From assembly GCF_030848945.1 (NCBI RefSeq), contig NZ_JANHAX010000001.1, positions 496,001 through 560,000 on the forward strand: a stretch of 64,000 nucleotides of DNA, read 5' to 3'. A program made the translations under genes and the position numbers. Numbering within the stretch: the first letter of the stretch is position 1; every line of letters begins with the position of its first letter. Source of the DNA: Marimonas arenosa (GTDB lineage Bacteria; Pseudomonadota; Alphaproteobacteria; Rhodobacterales; Rhodobacteraceae). Below, piece after piece: positions 18,469 to 26,710 of the stretch. Below the pieces are notes generated by a model. That model was not told where the DNA came from. It saw nothing but the letters and a program-made list of their open reading frames with translations, and ran no database searches.

Positions 18469-19647
18469 ATGGTTGGAGCGGATACCGCCTGGATCATCGT
18501 CGCCACGGCGCTGGTGCTGTTCATGTCACTGCCGGGCCTGGCGCTGTTCTACGGCGGGCTGGTGCGGGCGCGCAATGTGCTCAGCGTTTTCATGCATGTC
18601 TACGCCATTGCCTGCCTGATGAGTGTTTTGTGGCTGGCCCTGGGCTACTCCATAGCCTTCGGCGACGGCAACGCCTGGTGGGGCGGACTTGGCAAGGCTT
18701 TCCTGTCTGGAATCGACGCTGACACAGTGAGCGGTACGCTACCCGAGGTCCTGTTCTTCGCCTTCCAGATGACCTTCGCAATCATCACCCCCGCGCTGAT
18801 CGCCGGCGCCTATGTCGAGCGCATCGGATTCGGCTTCGTGCTGCTTTTCTCGGCATTGTGGATGCTGATCTGTTACGCCCCGGTGACCCATTGGATATGG
18901 GGCGGCGGCTTCCTCGCCGATGGCGGCATCTTCGGTGAAACCGGCGTCAAGGATTTCGCCGGCGGCATCGTCGTGCACGAAACCGCGGGCCTCGCCGCGC
19001 TGGTGATCGCCGTTTTCCTCGGACCGCGTCGCAACCGTACCACCCCGCCGCACAATCCCGGATTCGTGATGATCGGGGCGGCGATGCTTTGGGTCGGCTG
19101 GTTTGGCTTCAACGGCGGCTCGCAACTTGCCGCCGATGGCGGCGCGGCGATGGCGCTGACCGTCACCCACATCTCGGCGGCCACCGCCTCGCTCTCCTGG
19201 GCGCTGTGGGAAAAGATCAAGTACGGCAAGGCCTCGCTCGTGGGCCTCGTCACCGGCACCATTGCCGGGCTGGCCTCGATCACGCCCGCGAGCGGTTTCG
19301 TCGGTCCCGTCGAAGCGCTGATCATCGGCGCCGTCGCCGGTATCCTCTGCCAGGAGGCGGTGAGCCTCATCCGCATGAAGCTCGGTATCGATGACACGCT
19401 CGACGTCTTCGCGGTGCACGGGGTTGGCGGTATCTTCGGCACCATCATGATCGCCGTCTTCGGGGCCGGCAATTGGGCGGCCCAGCTCGGCAGCCTGGTT
19501 ATTGTCGGGATCTTCACCCTGGTGGTTACGACGGTGCTGGTCAAAGTGGTTGGCCTCATCACCCCGCTGCGGGTCGATGCCGAGACCGAGACCAACGGCC
19601 TCGATCTCTCGGTGCACGGCGAACGCGCCTACGAGTTCAACTCCTGA
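18469..19647 (+). CDS. amtB: Ammonium transporter (Amt/AmtB family)
   Basis: A 392-residue channel with about 11 membrane segments. The ATG at 18469 follows GCGGAAGGG, and the mature-like N terminus MVGADTAWIIVATALVLFMS starts directly in the first helix with no signal peptide. The family core is clear: GLALFYGGLVRARNVLS, THWIWGGGFLADGG, DFAGGIVVHETAGLAALV with the pore histidine, and HGVGGIFGTI with the second pore histidine. It conducts ammonium/ammonia across the inner membrane. Unlike most proteobacterial amtB genes it has no glnK beside it. A strong terminator follows. Control by the ntr genes 3 kb upstream is plausible but not shown. Confidence 0.94.
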   Translation: MVGADTAWIIVATALVLFMSLPGLALFYGGLVRARNVLSVFMHVYAIACLMSVLWLALGYSIAFGDGNAWWGGLGKAFLSGIDADTVSGTLPEVLFFAFQMTFAIITPALIAGAYVERIGFGFVLLFSALWMLICYAPVTHWIWGGGFLADGGIFGETGVKDFAGGIVVHETAGLAALVIAVFLGPRRNRTTPPHNPGFVMIGAAMLWVGWFGFNGGSQLAADGGAAMALTVTHISAATASLSWALWEKIKYGKASLVGLVTGTIAGLASITPASGFVGPVEALIIGAVAGILCQEAVSLIRMKLGIDDTLDVFAVHGVGGIFGTIMIAVFGAGNWAAQLGSLVIVGIFTLVVTTVLVKVVGLITPLRVDAETETNGLDLSVHGERAYEFNS

Positions 19648-19675
19648 ATCCGGATCGGCGGAACAGACCGGAGAG

Positions 19676-19704
19676 CGGGCCCCAACCGGGGCCCGTTCTT
19701 ATTT
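19676..19704 (+). terminator. Rho-independent terminator after amtB
   Basis: An 8-bp GC stem, CGGGCCCC (19676-19683) with GGGGCCCG (19688-19695), with loop AACC, is followed by TTCTTATTT. It ends the amtB transcript and overlaps the last codons of the convergent PrpD-like gene. Confidence 0.85.
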
Positions 19705-20988
19705 GCCAAGTTCGGCCGCGATCTCGGCGGGCGCGGCCTGCCCCTCGACCAGCGCGGCCACCCGCGCGGCCCGGGCCAGGCCCAGAAGTGAAGCCGCCTT
19801 GGCGCCGATCTTCGCCCGGCGCGCCTCCAGCGGCAGCGGCGCATCGAGGTCATGAAAGGCGCGCAGGATCGCACCCGAGGCCAGCTCGACTTCCAGCCGT
19901 GCCTGCCCCTCACCCACATCCTCCGCGGCGCTGACCGCCACCCTCCGGCGCAACGCCACCAAATCCGGTTCGGCGCAAAGCGCATCGGAATAACTCTCCA
20001 GCCGCGCCGTGTCGCGGCCGAGAAAGTGCATCGGCAGCACCGTGGCATAGGAAAACTTCGCCCCCAGCCCGGTCTGCGGTGCCGGCTGATTGCAGACGCT
20101 CATCCAGCGCGGATGGGTCTCGACCCGGATCGCTGCGATCTCGTTCGGCGTCACGTCGAGCGTCGCGGCCGCTTCCAGCACCGCGTGCAGACCGTGGCAG
20201 CAGGCATGGAACTTGTGACTCACGGTTTCAAATCTCCAGATCTCGCCCAACCCCGCCAAGGCCGCGTCGTTGCCCTCGCCATGATGTGTCGGTCCCAGTC
20301 CCAACGGCCCCTCCAGCGCCTCCAGCCGCGCCTCCATGCCCAGCCGCGCCAGCAGCGCCGCCTCGACACCGTTGGCTGCGGACAGCCCGGCGTTGAACGG
20401 TTTGGCCATGGTACCGAACTGCGACTTGAGCCCGCTCGCCCGCGTCGCCACCAGCCCCAATGCGGTACGCATCTGCGCAAAATCCAGCCGCATCAGCCGT
20501 CCGGCGGCCACGGTCGCTCCCACCGCGCCGGCGGTTGCAGTCTGGTGAAAGCCGACCTGGTAGTGGCTGCGGCCCAGCCATTCGCCCGCCCGAATCGAGG
20601 CTTCCATGCCGATCAGACCTGCTTCCTGCAGCGCCGCGCCGTCCGCGCCGACGTGCTCGGCCACCGCCAGCGCCGCCGGGATCACCCCGACCGAAGGGTG
20701 ACCGATATGCGCGAAATGCGTGTCGTCATAGTCGAGCGCATGCGAAATGGTGCCATTGACCAGCGCCGCCATCCGCGCCGGCGCCCGCCCGCCGCCGATC
20801 AGCGTCGCCTGCTCCGCGCCGCCCTCCTCGGCGGCAAAGGTCCGCAGCACGTCGGCAACCGGCTCGCCCGCCCCGGCGATCCCCACCGCCATCCAGTCGA
20901 TCAGCGACAGCTGCGCCACCGCCCCAACCTCATCCGGTGCGTCGCACCCGGCCAGCGCGAACTCCGCCAATGTCTCAGATATGCCCAT
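19699..20988 (-). CDS. MmgE/PrpD family protein
   Basis: A 429-residue member of the 2-methylcitrate dehydratase/cis-aconitate decarboxylase family. Visible features are SLIDWMAVGIAGAGEPVADV near the N terminus, NGTISHALDYDDTHFAHIGH near residue 74, FHQTATAGAVGATVAAGRLM near 150 and HACCHGLHAVLEAA near 260. It is clearly diverged from the other PrpD-like protein in the window (6971-8323), so they likely act on different substrates. It stands alone, convergent with amtB. Enzyme activity cannot be named from sequence. Confidence 0.85.
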   Translation of the reverse strand: MGISETLAEFALAGCDAPDEVGAVAQLSLIDWMAVGIAGAGEPVADVLRTFAAEEGGAEQATLIGGGRAPARMAALVNGTISHALDYDDTHFAHIGHPSVGVIPAALAVAEHVGADGAALQEAGLIGMEASIRAGEWLGRSHYQVGFHQTATAGAVGATVAAGRLMRLDFAQMRTALGLVATRASGLKSQFGTMAKPFNAGLSAANGVEAALLARLGMEARLEALEGPLGLGPTHHGEGNDAALAGLGEIWRFETVSHKFHACCHGLHAVLEAAATLDVTPNEIAAIRVETHPRWMSVCNQPAPQTGLGAKFSYATVLPMHFLGRDTARLESYSDALCAEPDLVALRRRVAVSAAEDVGEGQARLEVELASGAILRAFHDLDAPLPLEARRAKIGAKAASLLGLARAARVAALVEGQAAPAEIAAELGK

Positions 20989-21122
20989 CCCGGCCTCCCG
21001 TTGAGTTGCCGAACAGTATCACTCGCGATCCGAGATGAAACGATCCAGCCTCTTCATCTGACCAGAAATATCCCGGGGGTGTGGGGGCAGCGCCCCCACG
21101 CACGCCGCCGCCTGCACGCCGC

Positions 21123-21572
21123 TCAGCCGTAAAGCGCCTGCGCCCGCTCCTCGAAGGCCCGCACGATGCGCATCATCGCGTCGTTGAACACCAGCCCGAT
21201 CGCCTTCTGCAGCACGAAGTTGCGGAACTCGAAATCGACGAAGAACTTGACCTCGCAGGCCCCGTCATCGACGTCGCGAAACGCCCAGGTCGAGCGCATG
21301 TATTTGAACGGCCCATCGAGATATTCCGTCTCGATCCGCTCGTCGTCGCGGTAAAGTCGCACCCGCGACCCGAAGCGCTCGCGGAACACCTTGAAGGAAA
21401 TCACCAGGTCGGCCAGCATCTCGTCGCCACCGTCCGCCATCGGCGTTACCGATCGCACCCGCGCCGCGGCGCACCATGGCAGAAACTGCGGATAGGCCGC
21501 CACATCGGCCACCAGATCGTACATCTGCCGGGCGTGATAGGGCAGGACGCGGGTTTCCGAATGGGTCGGCAT
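21123..21572 (-). CDS. RatA/COQ10-like START-domain protein
   Basis: A 149-residue protein of the polyketide cyclase/START fold: [59 protein letters not shown] and [20 protein letters not shown]. The family includes mitochondrial COQ10, which binds ubiquinone, and RatA, proposed to block 70S ribosome association. In alphaproteobacteria the COQ10-like ubiquinone-binding role is the more likely one. No RatB partner gene is next to it. It is transcribed away from the hpt gene, from a shared 70-base intergenic region. Confidence 0.85.
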   Translation of the reverse strand: MPTHSETRVLPYHARQMYDLVADVAAYPQFLPWCAAARVRSVTPMADGGDEMLADLVISFKVFRERFGSRVRLYRDDERIETEYLDGPFKYMRSTWAFRDVDDGACEVKFFVDFEFRNFVLQKAIGLVFNDAMMRIVRAFEERAQALYG

Positions 21573-21642
21573 GTCGCTCCATTTGATCCGTGACAGGCGC
21601 GCCCCATGTCGTATGCTGGGCGCGCGGATTCAAGGGGAAATC

Positions 21643-22188
21643 ATGCCACACCGACCCTATGTCATCGACGAGATGATTTCGGCCAAGGCCATCGCCGCCC
21701 GGATCGAGGCGCTGGCCCGCGAAATCCGGGCGGAATTTTTCGACACCGACAAGCTGGTCGTGGTCGGCCTGCTGCGCGGCTCCTTCGTCTTCATCGCCGA
21801 CCTGGTACGCGAGCTCGACATGCCGGTCGAAGTCGATTTTCTCGAGGCCTCGTCCTACGGCGACGCGACGGAATCGAGCCGCGAGGTTCGCATCCTCAAG
21901 GACATCCGTGGCCAGATCGAAGGTCGCGACGTGCTGGTGGTGGAAGATATCGTGGACACCGGCTTTACACTCGAACATGTCCTGCACGTGCTCGAAAGCC
22001 GCGGCCCGCGCAAACTGCGCACCATCGCCCTACTCGACAAACCCTCGCGCCGCGAGGCCGATATCCGGGCCGACTGGGTCGGGTTCGAAATCCCGGATGC
22101 TTTCGTCGTCGGCTATGGCATCGACTTCGCCCAACGCAATCGCAACCTGCCCTATATCGGCAAGGTGCGCTTCACCGGCGAAACCTGA
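21643..22188 (+). CDS. hpt: Hypoxanthine phosphoribosyltransferase
   Basis: A 181-residue purine-salvage enzyme that makes IMP (or GMP) from hypoxanthine (or guanine) and PRPP. The ATG at 21643 follows AAGGGGAAA. The motifs are [20 protein letters not shown] (PPi loop), [15 protein letters not shown] (flexible loop), [14 protein letters not shown] (PRPP loop with EDxxDTG) and [17 protein letters not shown] (purine site). It is followed 22 bases later by the site-2 protease gene, so both may share a transcript. Confidence 0.94.
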   Translation: MPHRPYVIDEMISAKAIAARIEALAREIRAEFFDTDKLVVVGLLRGSFVFIADLVRELDMPVEVDFLEASSYGDATESSREVRILKDIRGQIEGRDVLVVEDIVDTGFTLEHVLHVLESRGPRKLRTIALLDKPSRREADIRADWVGFEIPDAFVVGYGIDFAQRNRNLPYIGKVRFTGET

Positions 22189-22210
22189 CCCCGGTGAACG
22201 GAGACCGCCC

Positions 22211-23335
22211 ATGCTGACCAACCGTTTCGAACTGTTCTCCATCCTGGGCTTCCGCGTCAGCCTCGACCTCAGCTGGGTGTTTCTCGCGGTGCTGGTGACC
22301 TGGTCGCTGGCGACCGGCTATTTCCCGCAGGCCGTCCCCGGTGTCGATCCCGCTGCGGCCTGGTGGCTCGGTGCGGTCGGCGCCCTGGGGCTCTTTGCCT
22401 CGATCATCCTTCACGAGTTGTCGCATTCCTACGTGGCACGCCAGTTCGGCATTCCCATCCATGGGATCACGCTCTTCATCTTCGGCGGCGTGGCGGAAAT
22501 GGAGGACGAACCGCCGAGCGCCCGGTCGGAATTCTACATGGCAATCGCCGGACCGATCATGAGCTACGTTCTGGCCGGCCTGTTCTACTTGCTGGCCGTG
22601 CTGCTCGCGTCGCAACACCTGATGAGCGCGCTGTTCGGCTATCTTGCCTTGATCAACGCCGTGCTTGCCACCTTCAATCTGGTGCCCGCCTTCCCGCTCG
22701 ACGGCGGCCGCGTGTTCCGCGCCGCGATGTGGTGGTGGACCGGTGATTATGTGCGCGCCACTCGCACCGGCGCCACACTGGGCCGGCTGTTCGGCATCTT
22801 CCTGATCGCCTATGGCGTGATGAACCTGATCGCGGGTTTCTCCGTCATCGGCATCTGGCAGGCGCTGCTCGGGCTTTTCATCGTCGCCGCCTCGCGCTCG
22901 TCCGAGATGCAGCTCACCCTCAAGACCGGGCTCGAAAAGGTCACGGTCGGCCAGATCATGGTGCGCGATCTGGTCTCGATTCCGGCCGACATGCCGCTCG
23001 ACGCGGTGGTCGAGGAATATTTCTACCGTCACCACCACAAGGCCTTCCCGGTGCTGCGCGACGGCACGCTGCTGGGGTGCATCCGGATCGAGGATGTCGG
23101 CCGCATCCCGCGCGAGGATCGGGCGCAGGCGACCGCGGTTTCTGTGATCGACGACGGCCGCCCCGTGGGCATGGTCACACCACAAACGCCGGTGATCGAC
23201 GCGCTGAAAGAGATGAACCTGCGCCAGAGCAGCCGCCTGCTGGTCACCGAGAACGGCCGACTGCGGGGCATGTTGACCATGCGCGACATCATGAATTTCC
23301 TTACCATCCGCAAGGAACTGCGCGACATCCCCTGA
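22211..23335 (+). CDS. Site-2 protease (M50 family) with tandem CBS domains
   Basis: A 374-residue intramembrane zinc metalloprotease. The ATG at 22211 is right for the family N terminus (FRVSLDLSWVFLAVLVTWSL). Membrane segments fill about 1-225; HELSH at 68-72 holds two zinc ligands and the catalytic Glu, and FPLDGGR at 161-167 holds the third ligand Asp. Residues about 245-365 form a pair of CBS domains (MVRDLVSIPADMPLDAVVEE, then VTPQTPVIDALKEMN), which in such proteases bind adenine nucleotides and tune cleavage. Substrates are membrane-anchored factors; none is evident here. The gene precedes the DUF1538 operon by 94 bases. Confidence 0.93.
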   Translation: MLTNRFELFSILGFRVSLDLSWVFLAVLVTWSLATGYFPQAVPGVDPAAAWWLGAVGALGLFASIILHELSHSYVARQFGIPIHGITLFIFGGVAEMEDEPPSARSEFYMAIAGPIMSYVLAGLFYLLAVLLASQHLMSALFGYLALINAVLATFNLVPAFPLDGGRVFRAAMWWWTGDYVRATRTGATLGRLFGIFLIAYGVMNLIAGFSVIGIWQALLGLFIVAASRSSEMQLTLKTGLEKVTVGQIMVRDLVSIPADMPLDAVVEEYFYRHHHKAFPVLRDGTLLGCIRIEDVGRIPREDRAQATAVSVIDDGRPVGMVTPQTPVIDALKEMNLRQSSRLLVTENGRLRGMLTMRDIMNFLTIRKELRDIP

Positions 23336-23429
23336 CCGGCTCGATGGCGGGAGATATGGCTATTTGCCACACGGTTGCTACAGTATAGCTGTGCAACGGT
23401 CCGCGCAGGACCAGTATGAATGACGGACC

Positions 23430-24170
23430 ATGAGCAGTTCCGCCAAGGACATGATTCGACTGCTGGGCGAAACCGCCCGCGATCTCGCTCCGATCCTGGT
23501 GATCGTCGGGTTCTTTCAGCTTGTCGTCCTGCGCCAGCCGGTCGACAACCTCGGTCAGATCGCGGCCGGGTTCGTCTTCGTGCTGCTCGGGCTTGCGATT
23601 TTCATCCGCGGGCTGGAAATGGCGCTGTTCCCCCTCGGCGAAGCGCTGGCCGACGCGTTGGCGCAGCGCGGGTCTCTGACCCTGCTCATTCTCTTCGCCT
23701 TCGGGCTCGGGTTCGGGACAACCGTCGCCGAACCGGCGCTGATCGCAGTCGGTGAGGAAGCGACCGAAGTGATGGCCGTGGCCGGGGTCATCGCCGATGA
23801 CGAGTCCACGCTGGCGCGCACCGCCACCTCGCTGCGCTATACCGTGGCGGTCTCGGTCGGCTCGTCGCTGGTGCTGGGCGTCTTCCGTATCCTCAAGGGC
23901 TGGCCGATCCAGTGGCTGATCATCGGCGGATACATCGTCGTGGTGGCGTTGACCACCATCGCGCCGGCAGAGATCGTCGGTATTGCCTATGATTCCGGCG
24001 GCGTCACCACCTCGACCATCACCGTGCCGCTGGTGACTGCGCTCGGTGTCGGCCTTGCGTCGGTCATCAAGGGGCGCAACCCGATGGTTGACGGCTTCGG
24101 CCTGATCGCCTTCGCCTCTCTGATGCCGATCATCTTCGTGCTGCTCTTCGGCTTGGTGATCGCGGCATGA
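23430..24170 (+). CDS. DUF1538 membrane protein, first of a pair
   Basis: A 246-residue protein with about 6-7 hydrophobic segments. Its diagnostic parts are [20 protein letters not shown] near residue 58, [15 protein letters not shown] near 95, and the motif [20 protein letters not shown] near 185 followed by [13 protein letters not shown]. The same motifs recur in the next gene, so the two probably form a heterodimer. DUF1538 proteins are uncharacterised; polytopic layout with conserved Glu/Asp and Gly-Thr-rich loops suggests transport. The gene begins a four-gene overlapping operon with a second DUF1538, a PII-like protein and a CBS protein. The ATG at 23430 gives [20 protein letters not shown]. 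Confidence 0.85.
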   Translation: MSSSAKDMIRLLGETARDLAPILVIVGFFQLVVLRQPVDNLGQIAAGFVFVLLGLAIFIRGLEMALFPLGEALADALAQRGSLTLLILFAFGLGFGTTVAEPALIAVGEEATEVMAVAGVIADDESTLARTATSLRYTVAVSVGSSLVLGVFRILKGWPIQWLIIGGYIVVVALTTIAPAEIVGIAYDSGGVTTSTITVPLVTALGVGLASVIKGRNPMVDGFGLIAFASLMPIIFVLLFGLVIAA

Positions 24171-24973
24171 CGCTCTGGTCCGACATATCCGAGCTGTCCT
24201 GGAGCTTCGTCGGCGTCCTGCGCGACGTCGCGCCGATCGTCGTGGTGATGTTCGTTTTCCAACTCGTCATCCTGCGCCGCAAAATCCCGCACCTGCGCCA
24301 GGTTCTGTTCGGCTTGCTCTACGTCGTGCTCGGCCTCGCCTTCTTTCTTTTCGGTCTGGAACGGGCGCTGTTCCCGCTGGGGCGCGAAATGGCCGCTCAG
24401 CTCACCGATCCTACCTTCGTCGGCATCGCCGAAGGCGACACCGTCAACTGGCTGGCCTACTACTGGGTCTACACCTTCGCCTTCGCCATCGGCTTTGCCA
24501 CCACCATCGCCGAGCCGTCGCTGATCGCCGTGGCGCTGAAGGCGCAGGAGGTCTCGGGCGGCGGCGTCAAGGCCTTCGGGCTGCGCCTTGCGGTGGCGCT
24601 CGGCGTGGCGCTCAGCCTGGCCGTCGGCACCTTCCGCATCGTCACCGGCACGCCGCTCTATCTCTACATGATCGCGGGCTACATCATCGTGGTGATCCAG
24701 ACGCTGGCCGCCCCGCGGATGATCGTGCCTCTGGCCTACGATTCCGGCGGCGTCACCACCTCGACCGTCACCGTGCCGCTGGTCGCCGCACTTGGCCTCG
24801 GCCTTGCCGGGTCGGTGCCCGGCCGTTCGCCACTGCTCGACGGTTTCGGCTTGATTGCCCTGGCCTCGCTCTTTCCCATGATCACCGTCATGGGCTATGC
24901 CCAGATCAGCGGCTGGCTTGCCCGCCGCGCCGCTGCCCGGGCCTCCGCCCCGCCGCAAGGAGACACTTCATGA
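24167..24973 (+). CDS. DUF1538 membrane protein, second of a pair
   Basis: A 268-residue paralogue of the preceding protein, with start and stop overlapping it by 4 bases (ATGA). It shares [15 protein letters not shown] near residue 62, [18 protein letters not shown] near 110 and [20 protein letters not shown] near 190, then [13 protein letters not shown]. Again about 7 hydrophobic segments with little outside the membrane. Each subunit therefore carries a TxAEPxLIAV and an [11 protein letters not shown] element; the strict conservation of both suggests a functional pore or binding site. Its stop overlaps the PII-like gene by 4 bases. Function is unknown; transport under control of the two small partner proteins is the favoured inference. 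Confidence 0.85.
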   Translation: MTLWSDISELSWSFVGVLRDVAPIVVVMFVFQLVILRRKIPHLRQVLFGLLYVVLGLAFFLFGLERALFPLGREMAAQLTDPTFVGIAEGDTVNWLAYYWVYTFAFAIGFATTIAEPSLIAVALKAQEVSGGGVKAFGLRLAVALGVALSLAVGTFRIVTGTPLYLYMIAGYIIVVIQTLAAPRMIVPLAYDSGGVTTSTVTVPLVAALGLGLAGSVPGRSPLLDGFGLIALASLFPMITVMGYAQISGWLARRAAARASAPPQGDTS

Positions 24974-25323
24974 AGTTCAAGCTGATCATCGTGCTGACCC
25001 AGGACGAGCTTACCGACACCGCGATCGAGGCGGCCCGCGCCCATGGCGCCACCGGCTCGACCGTGATCACCTCGGCCCGTGGCGAAGGGCTGAAACCGGC
25101 CAAGACCTTCCTCGGTCTGTCCGTTGCCGGCCAGCGTGACATGATCCTGTTTCTGGTCGAGGAGCACCACAGCCGCCAGATCCTGGAATCCATCGCCGCC
25201 GCCTGCGGGTTCGAGGAAAACCCCGGCGCCGGCGTTGCTTTCCAGATCGACATCGAGGACGCGATCGGACTCAAGACCCAGATCGACGCGATTCGCGAAG
25301 AAATCAGCAAGGAGGACCTGTGA
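24970..25323 (+). CDS. PII-like signal protein, short T-loop type
   Basis: A 117-residue protein beginning [20 protein letters not shown] with the beta-alpha-beta pattern of PII/GlnB relatives: HGATGSTVITSARGEG, then DMILFLVEEHHSRQILESIA and a C-terminal GVAFQIDIEDAIGL. The region that forms the T-loop (GLKPAKTFLGLSVAGQ) is short and has no Tyr for uridylylation, so it is not a canonical GlnB/GlnK. PII-like proteins bind adenine nucleotides and gate membrane partners (GlnK-AmtB, SbtB-SbtA). Overlap with the DUF1538 gene on one side and the CBS gene on the other makes the DUF1538 pair its likely partner. Confidence 0.8.
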   Translation: MKFKLIIVLTQDELTDTAIEAARAHGATGSTVITSARGEGLKPAKTFLGLSVAGQRDMILFLVEEHHSRQILESIAAACGFEENPGAGVAFQIDIEDAIGLKTQIDAIREEISKEDL

Positions 25324-25796
25324 TGCCCGGTTCCGACACCCCCCCTGTTGCCGCCCCTCACCAAGCCGCAGACCAGCCCTTGATCAAGGTCGAAGACGTG
25401 ATGCAGACCGAACTGCACATGATCAGCGGTCTTGCCTCGGCGCGCGAAGCGGTGAACCGGATGAAGGCACTCGGCGTCAGCGCGCTGATCATCGAGCGCC
25501 GCCATGACGGCGACGAATACGGCTTCGTTTCGGTCGACAAGATCGCGGCGCGGGTCGTCGCGCCGAACAAGTCGCTCGACCGCACCTCGGTCTACGAAAT
25601 CATGGACAAGCCCACCCTTACGCTGAACCCGCATATGGCGGTGAAATATGCCATCCGCCTGCTCGCCCGGCTCGATCATCGCCGGGCGCTGGTGGTCGAC
25701 GAGAACGGCGCCCGCGGGCTGGTGACGCTGCGCGACCTGATCCATTGCTATGCCACACAGGCCGAACTGCCGGCCGCCACGCCCGACCAGGATTGA
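25323..25796 (+). CDS. Tandem CBS-domain protein
   Basis: A 157-residue soluble protein consisting of a pair of CBS domains: KVEDVMQTELHMISGLASAR near residue 22, then GFVSVDKIAARVVAPN, and MDKPTLTLNPHMAVKYAIRL followed by ALVVDENGARGLVTLRDL. Bateman modules bind AMP, ATP or related ligands. The ATG at 25323 overlaps the PII-like stop (TGATG); a GTG three bases earlier is an alternative. It ends the DUF1538 operon, so a second nucleotide sensor seems to be part of the system. Confidence 0.85.
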   Translation: MPGSDTPPVAAPHQAADQPLIKVEDVMQTELHMISGLASAREAVNRMKALGVSALIIERRHDGDEYGFVSVDKIAARVVAPNKSLDRTSVYEIMDKPTLTLNPHMAVKYAIRLLARLDHRRALVVDENGARGLVTLRDLIHCYATQAELPAATPDQD

Positions 25797-25806
25797 TCGG
25801 CGCGCC

Positions 25807-25995
25807 ATGATCAACCTGCGCCATTTCCTGCGCATGTCGCGCTGGGCGCGACGCCCGCCGCCGGCCTGGCGGATCAAGCTGGTGCTGACCGTGATCGTCC
25901 TGGCGCTTCTGATCGCAGGTGTCGAACGTTTCATCGGCTGGCCTGACGTTCTCACCCTCGATCCGAAGCAGCCGCGCCGCCTTCCGACGAACTGA
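25807..25995 (+). CDS. Small single-span membrane protein
   Basis: A 62-residue protein starting MINLRHFLRMSRWARRPPPA, with a basic N terminus, one hydrophobic helix (KLVLTVIVLALLIAGVERFI) and a proline-rich tail. The topology is N-in by the positive-inside rule. It starts 10 bases after the CBS gene and could be the last gene of that operon, though the cytochrome c' gene lies 176 bases further on. I recall short proteins of this kind as common in the Rhodobacterales, but no function is known to me. Confidence 0.65.
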   Translation: MINLRHFLRMSRWARRPPPAWRIKLVLTVIVLALLIAGVERFIGWPDVLTLDPKQPRRLPTN

Positions 25996-26025
25996 TCCTC
26001 GACGCAACGAAAACACATCTGTCAA

Positions 26026-26039
26026 CGGACCTTGGTCCG
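26026..26039. promoter_or_regulatory. Inverted repeat upstream of the cytochrome c' gene
   Basis: CGGACCTTGGTCCG is a perfect 6-bp inverted repeat with a 2-base centre, 132 bases before the cytochrome c' start. It lacks a following T-run, so it is not a terminator; it could be a regulator-binding site. A TATACT at 26129-26134 further down might serve as -10. Confidence 0.3.
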
Positions 26040-26171
26040 AAAATCGCGTCACAAACCTGCGATCAGCTGTGCATCGCCGAACATCTGCCCTGCGCGAACG
26101 TCTTGTAGGCGGGCGGCCAGCGCCCGGTATACTGGCGAGCAATAGACCATCGACAATCAGGGAGATCATCG

Positions 26172-26654
26172 ATGAAAAAGACTGTTACCGCCCTCGCCGC
26201 GCTGTTCCTGGCCGGCACCGTTACCAGCCCGGCCATCGCCGAAAGCCACATGGACCCGGCCGTTGAGGCCGCGATCAAGGCGCGCAAGGCCCAGATGCAA
26301 CTCTACGCCTTCAATATCGGTTTACTCGGCGGCATGGCAAAAGACGCGATTCCCTATGATGCCGACGCCGCGTCCAAGGCGGCGGCGAACCTGGCCGCGC
26401 TTTCGAAGCTCGACCAGTCGCGCCTGTGGCCGCAAGGCTCGGACAATTCAGCGCTCGGCGAAGCCACCGCCGCCCTGCCCGCGATCTGGGCAGAGGGCAG
26501 CGACATCATGGCCAAGGGCATGGCCTTCGTCGAGGCTTCGGCGGCGATGGAACAGGCCGCTGGCGGCGGGCTCGATTCGCTCAAGGCGGCAATCGGTCCA
26601 CTCGGCGCCAGCTGTGGCGGCTGCCACAAGGCCTACCGTCAGCCGAAAGACTGA
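26172..26654 (+). CDS. Cytochrome c' (periplasmic c-type cytochrome)
   Basis: A 160-residue secreted protein. The signal peptide ALAALFLAGTVTSPAIA precedes a cleavage site near residue 24. The mature part is a four-helix-bundle type, with a single haem motif at the extreme C terminus, C148-GG-C151-H152, followed by KAYR, which is the hallmark of cytochrome c'. These proteins bind NO and are linked to nitrosative-stress protection. An AGGGAGATC ribosome-binding sequence lies just before the ATG. The next gene is a di-heme cytochrome c 56 bases downstream, a frequent partner pair. Confidence 0.92.
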   Translation: MKKTVTALAALFLAGTVTSPAIAESHMDPAVEAAIKARKAQMQLYAFNIGLLGGMAKDAIPYDADAASKAAANLAALSKLDQSRLWPQGSDNSALGEATAALPAIWAEGSDIMAKGMAFVEASAAMEQAAGGGLDSLKAAIGPLGASCGGCHKAYRQPKD

Positions 26655-26710
26655 TCCCTATCGCAGGGGCTCCGGGCGGCGGCGTGTCCGTCGCCCGGAG
26701 GTCGTAAACA

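Noticed and set aside
26026-26039. Terminator after the DUF1538 operon
   Set aside because: The inverted repeat has a two-base loop and is followed by GAAAATCGC, not a T-run; listed only as a possible operator.
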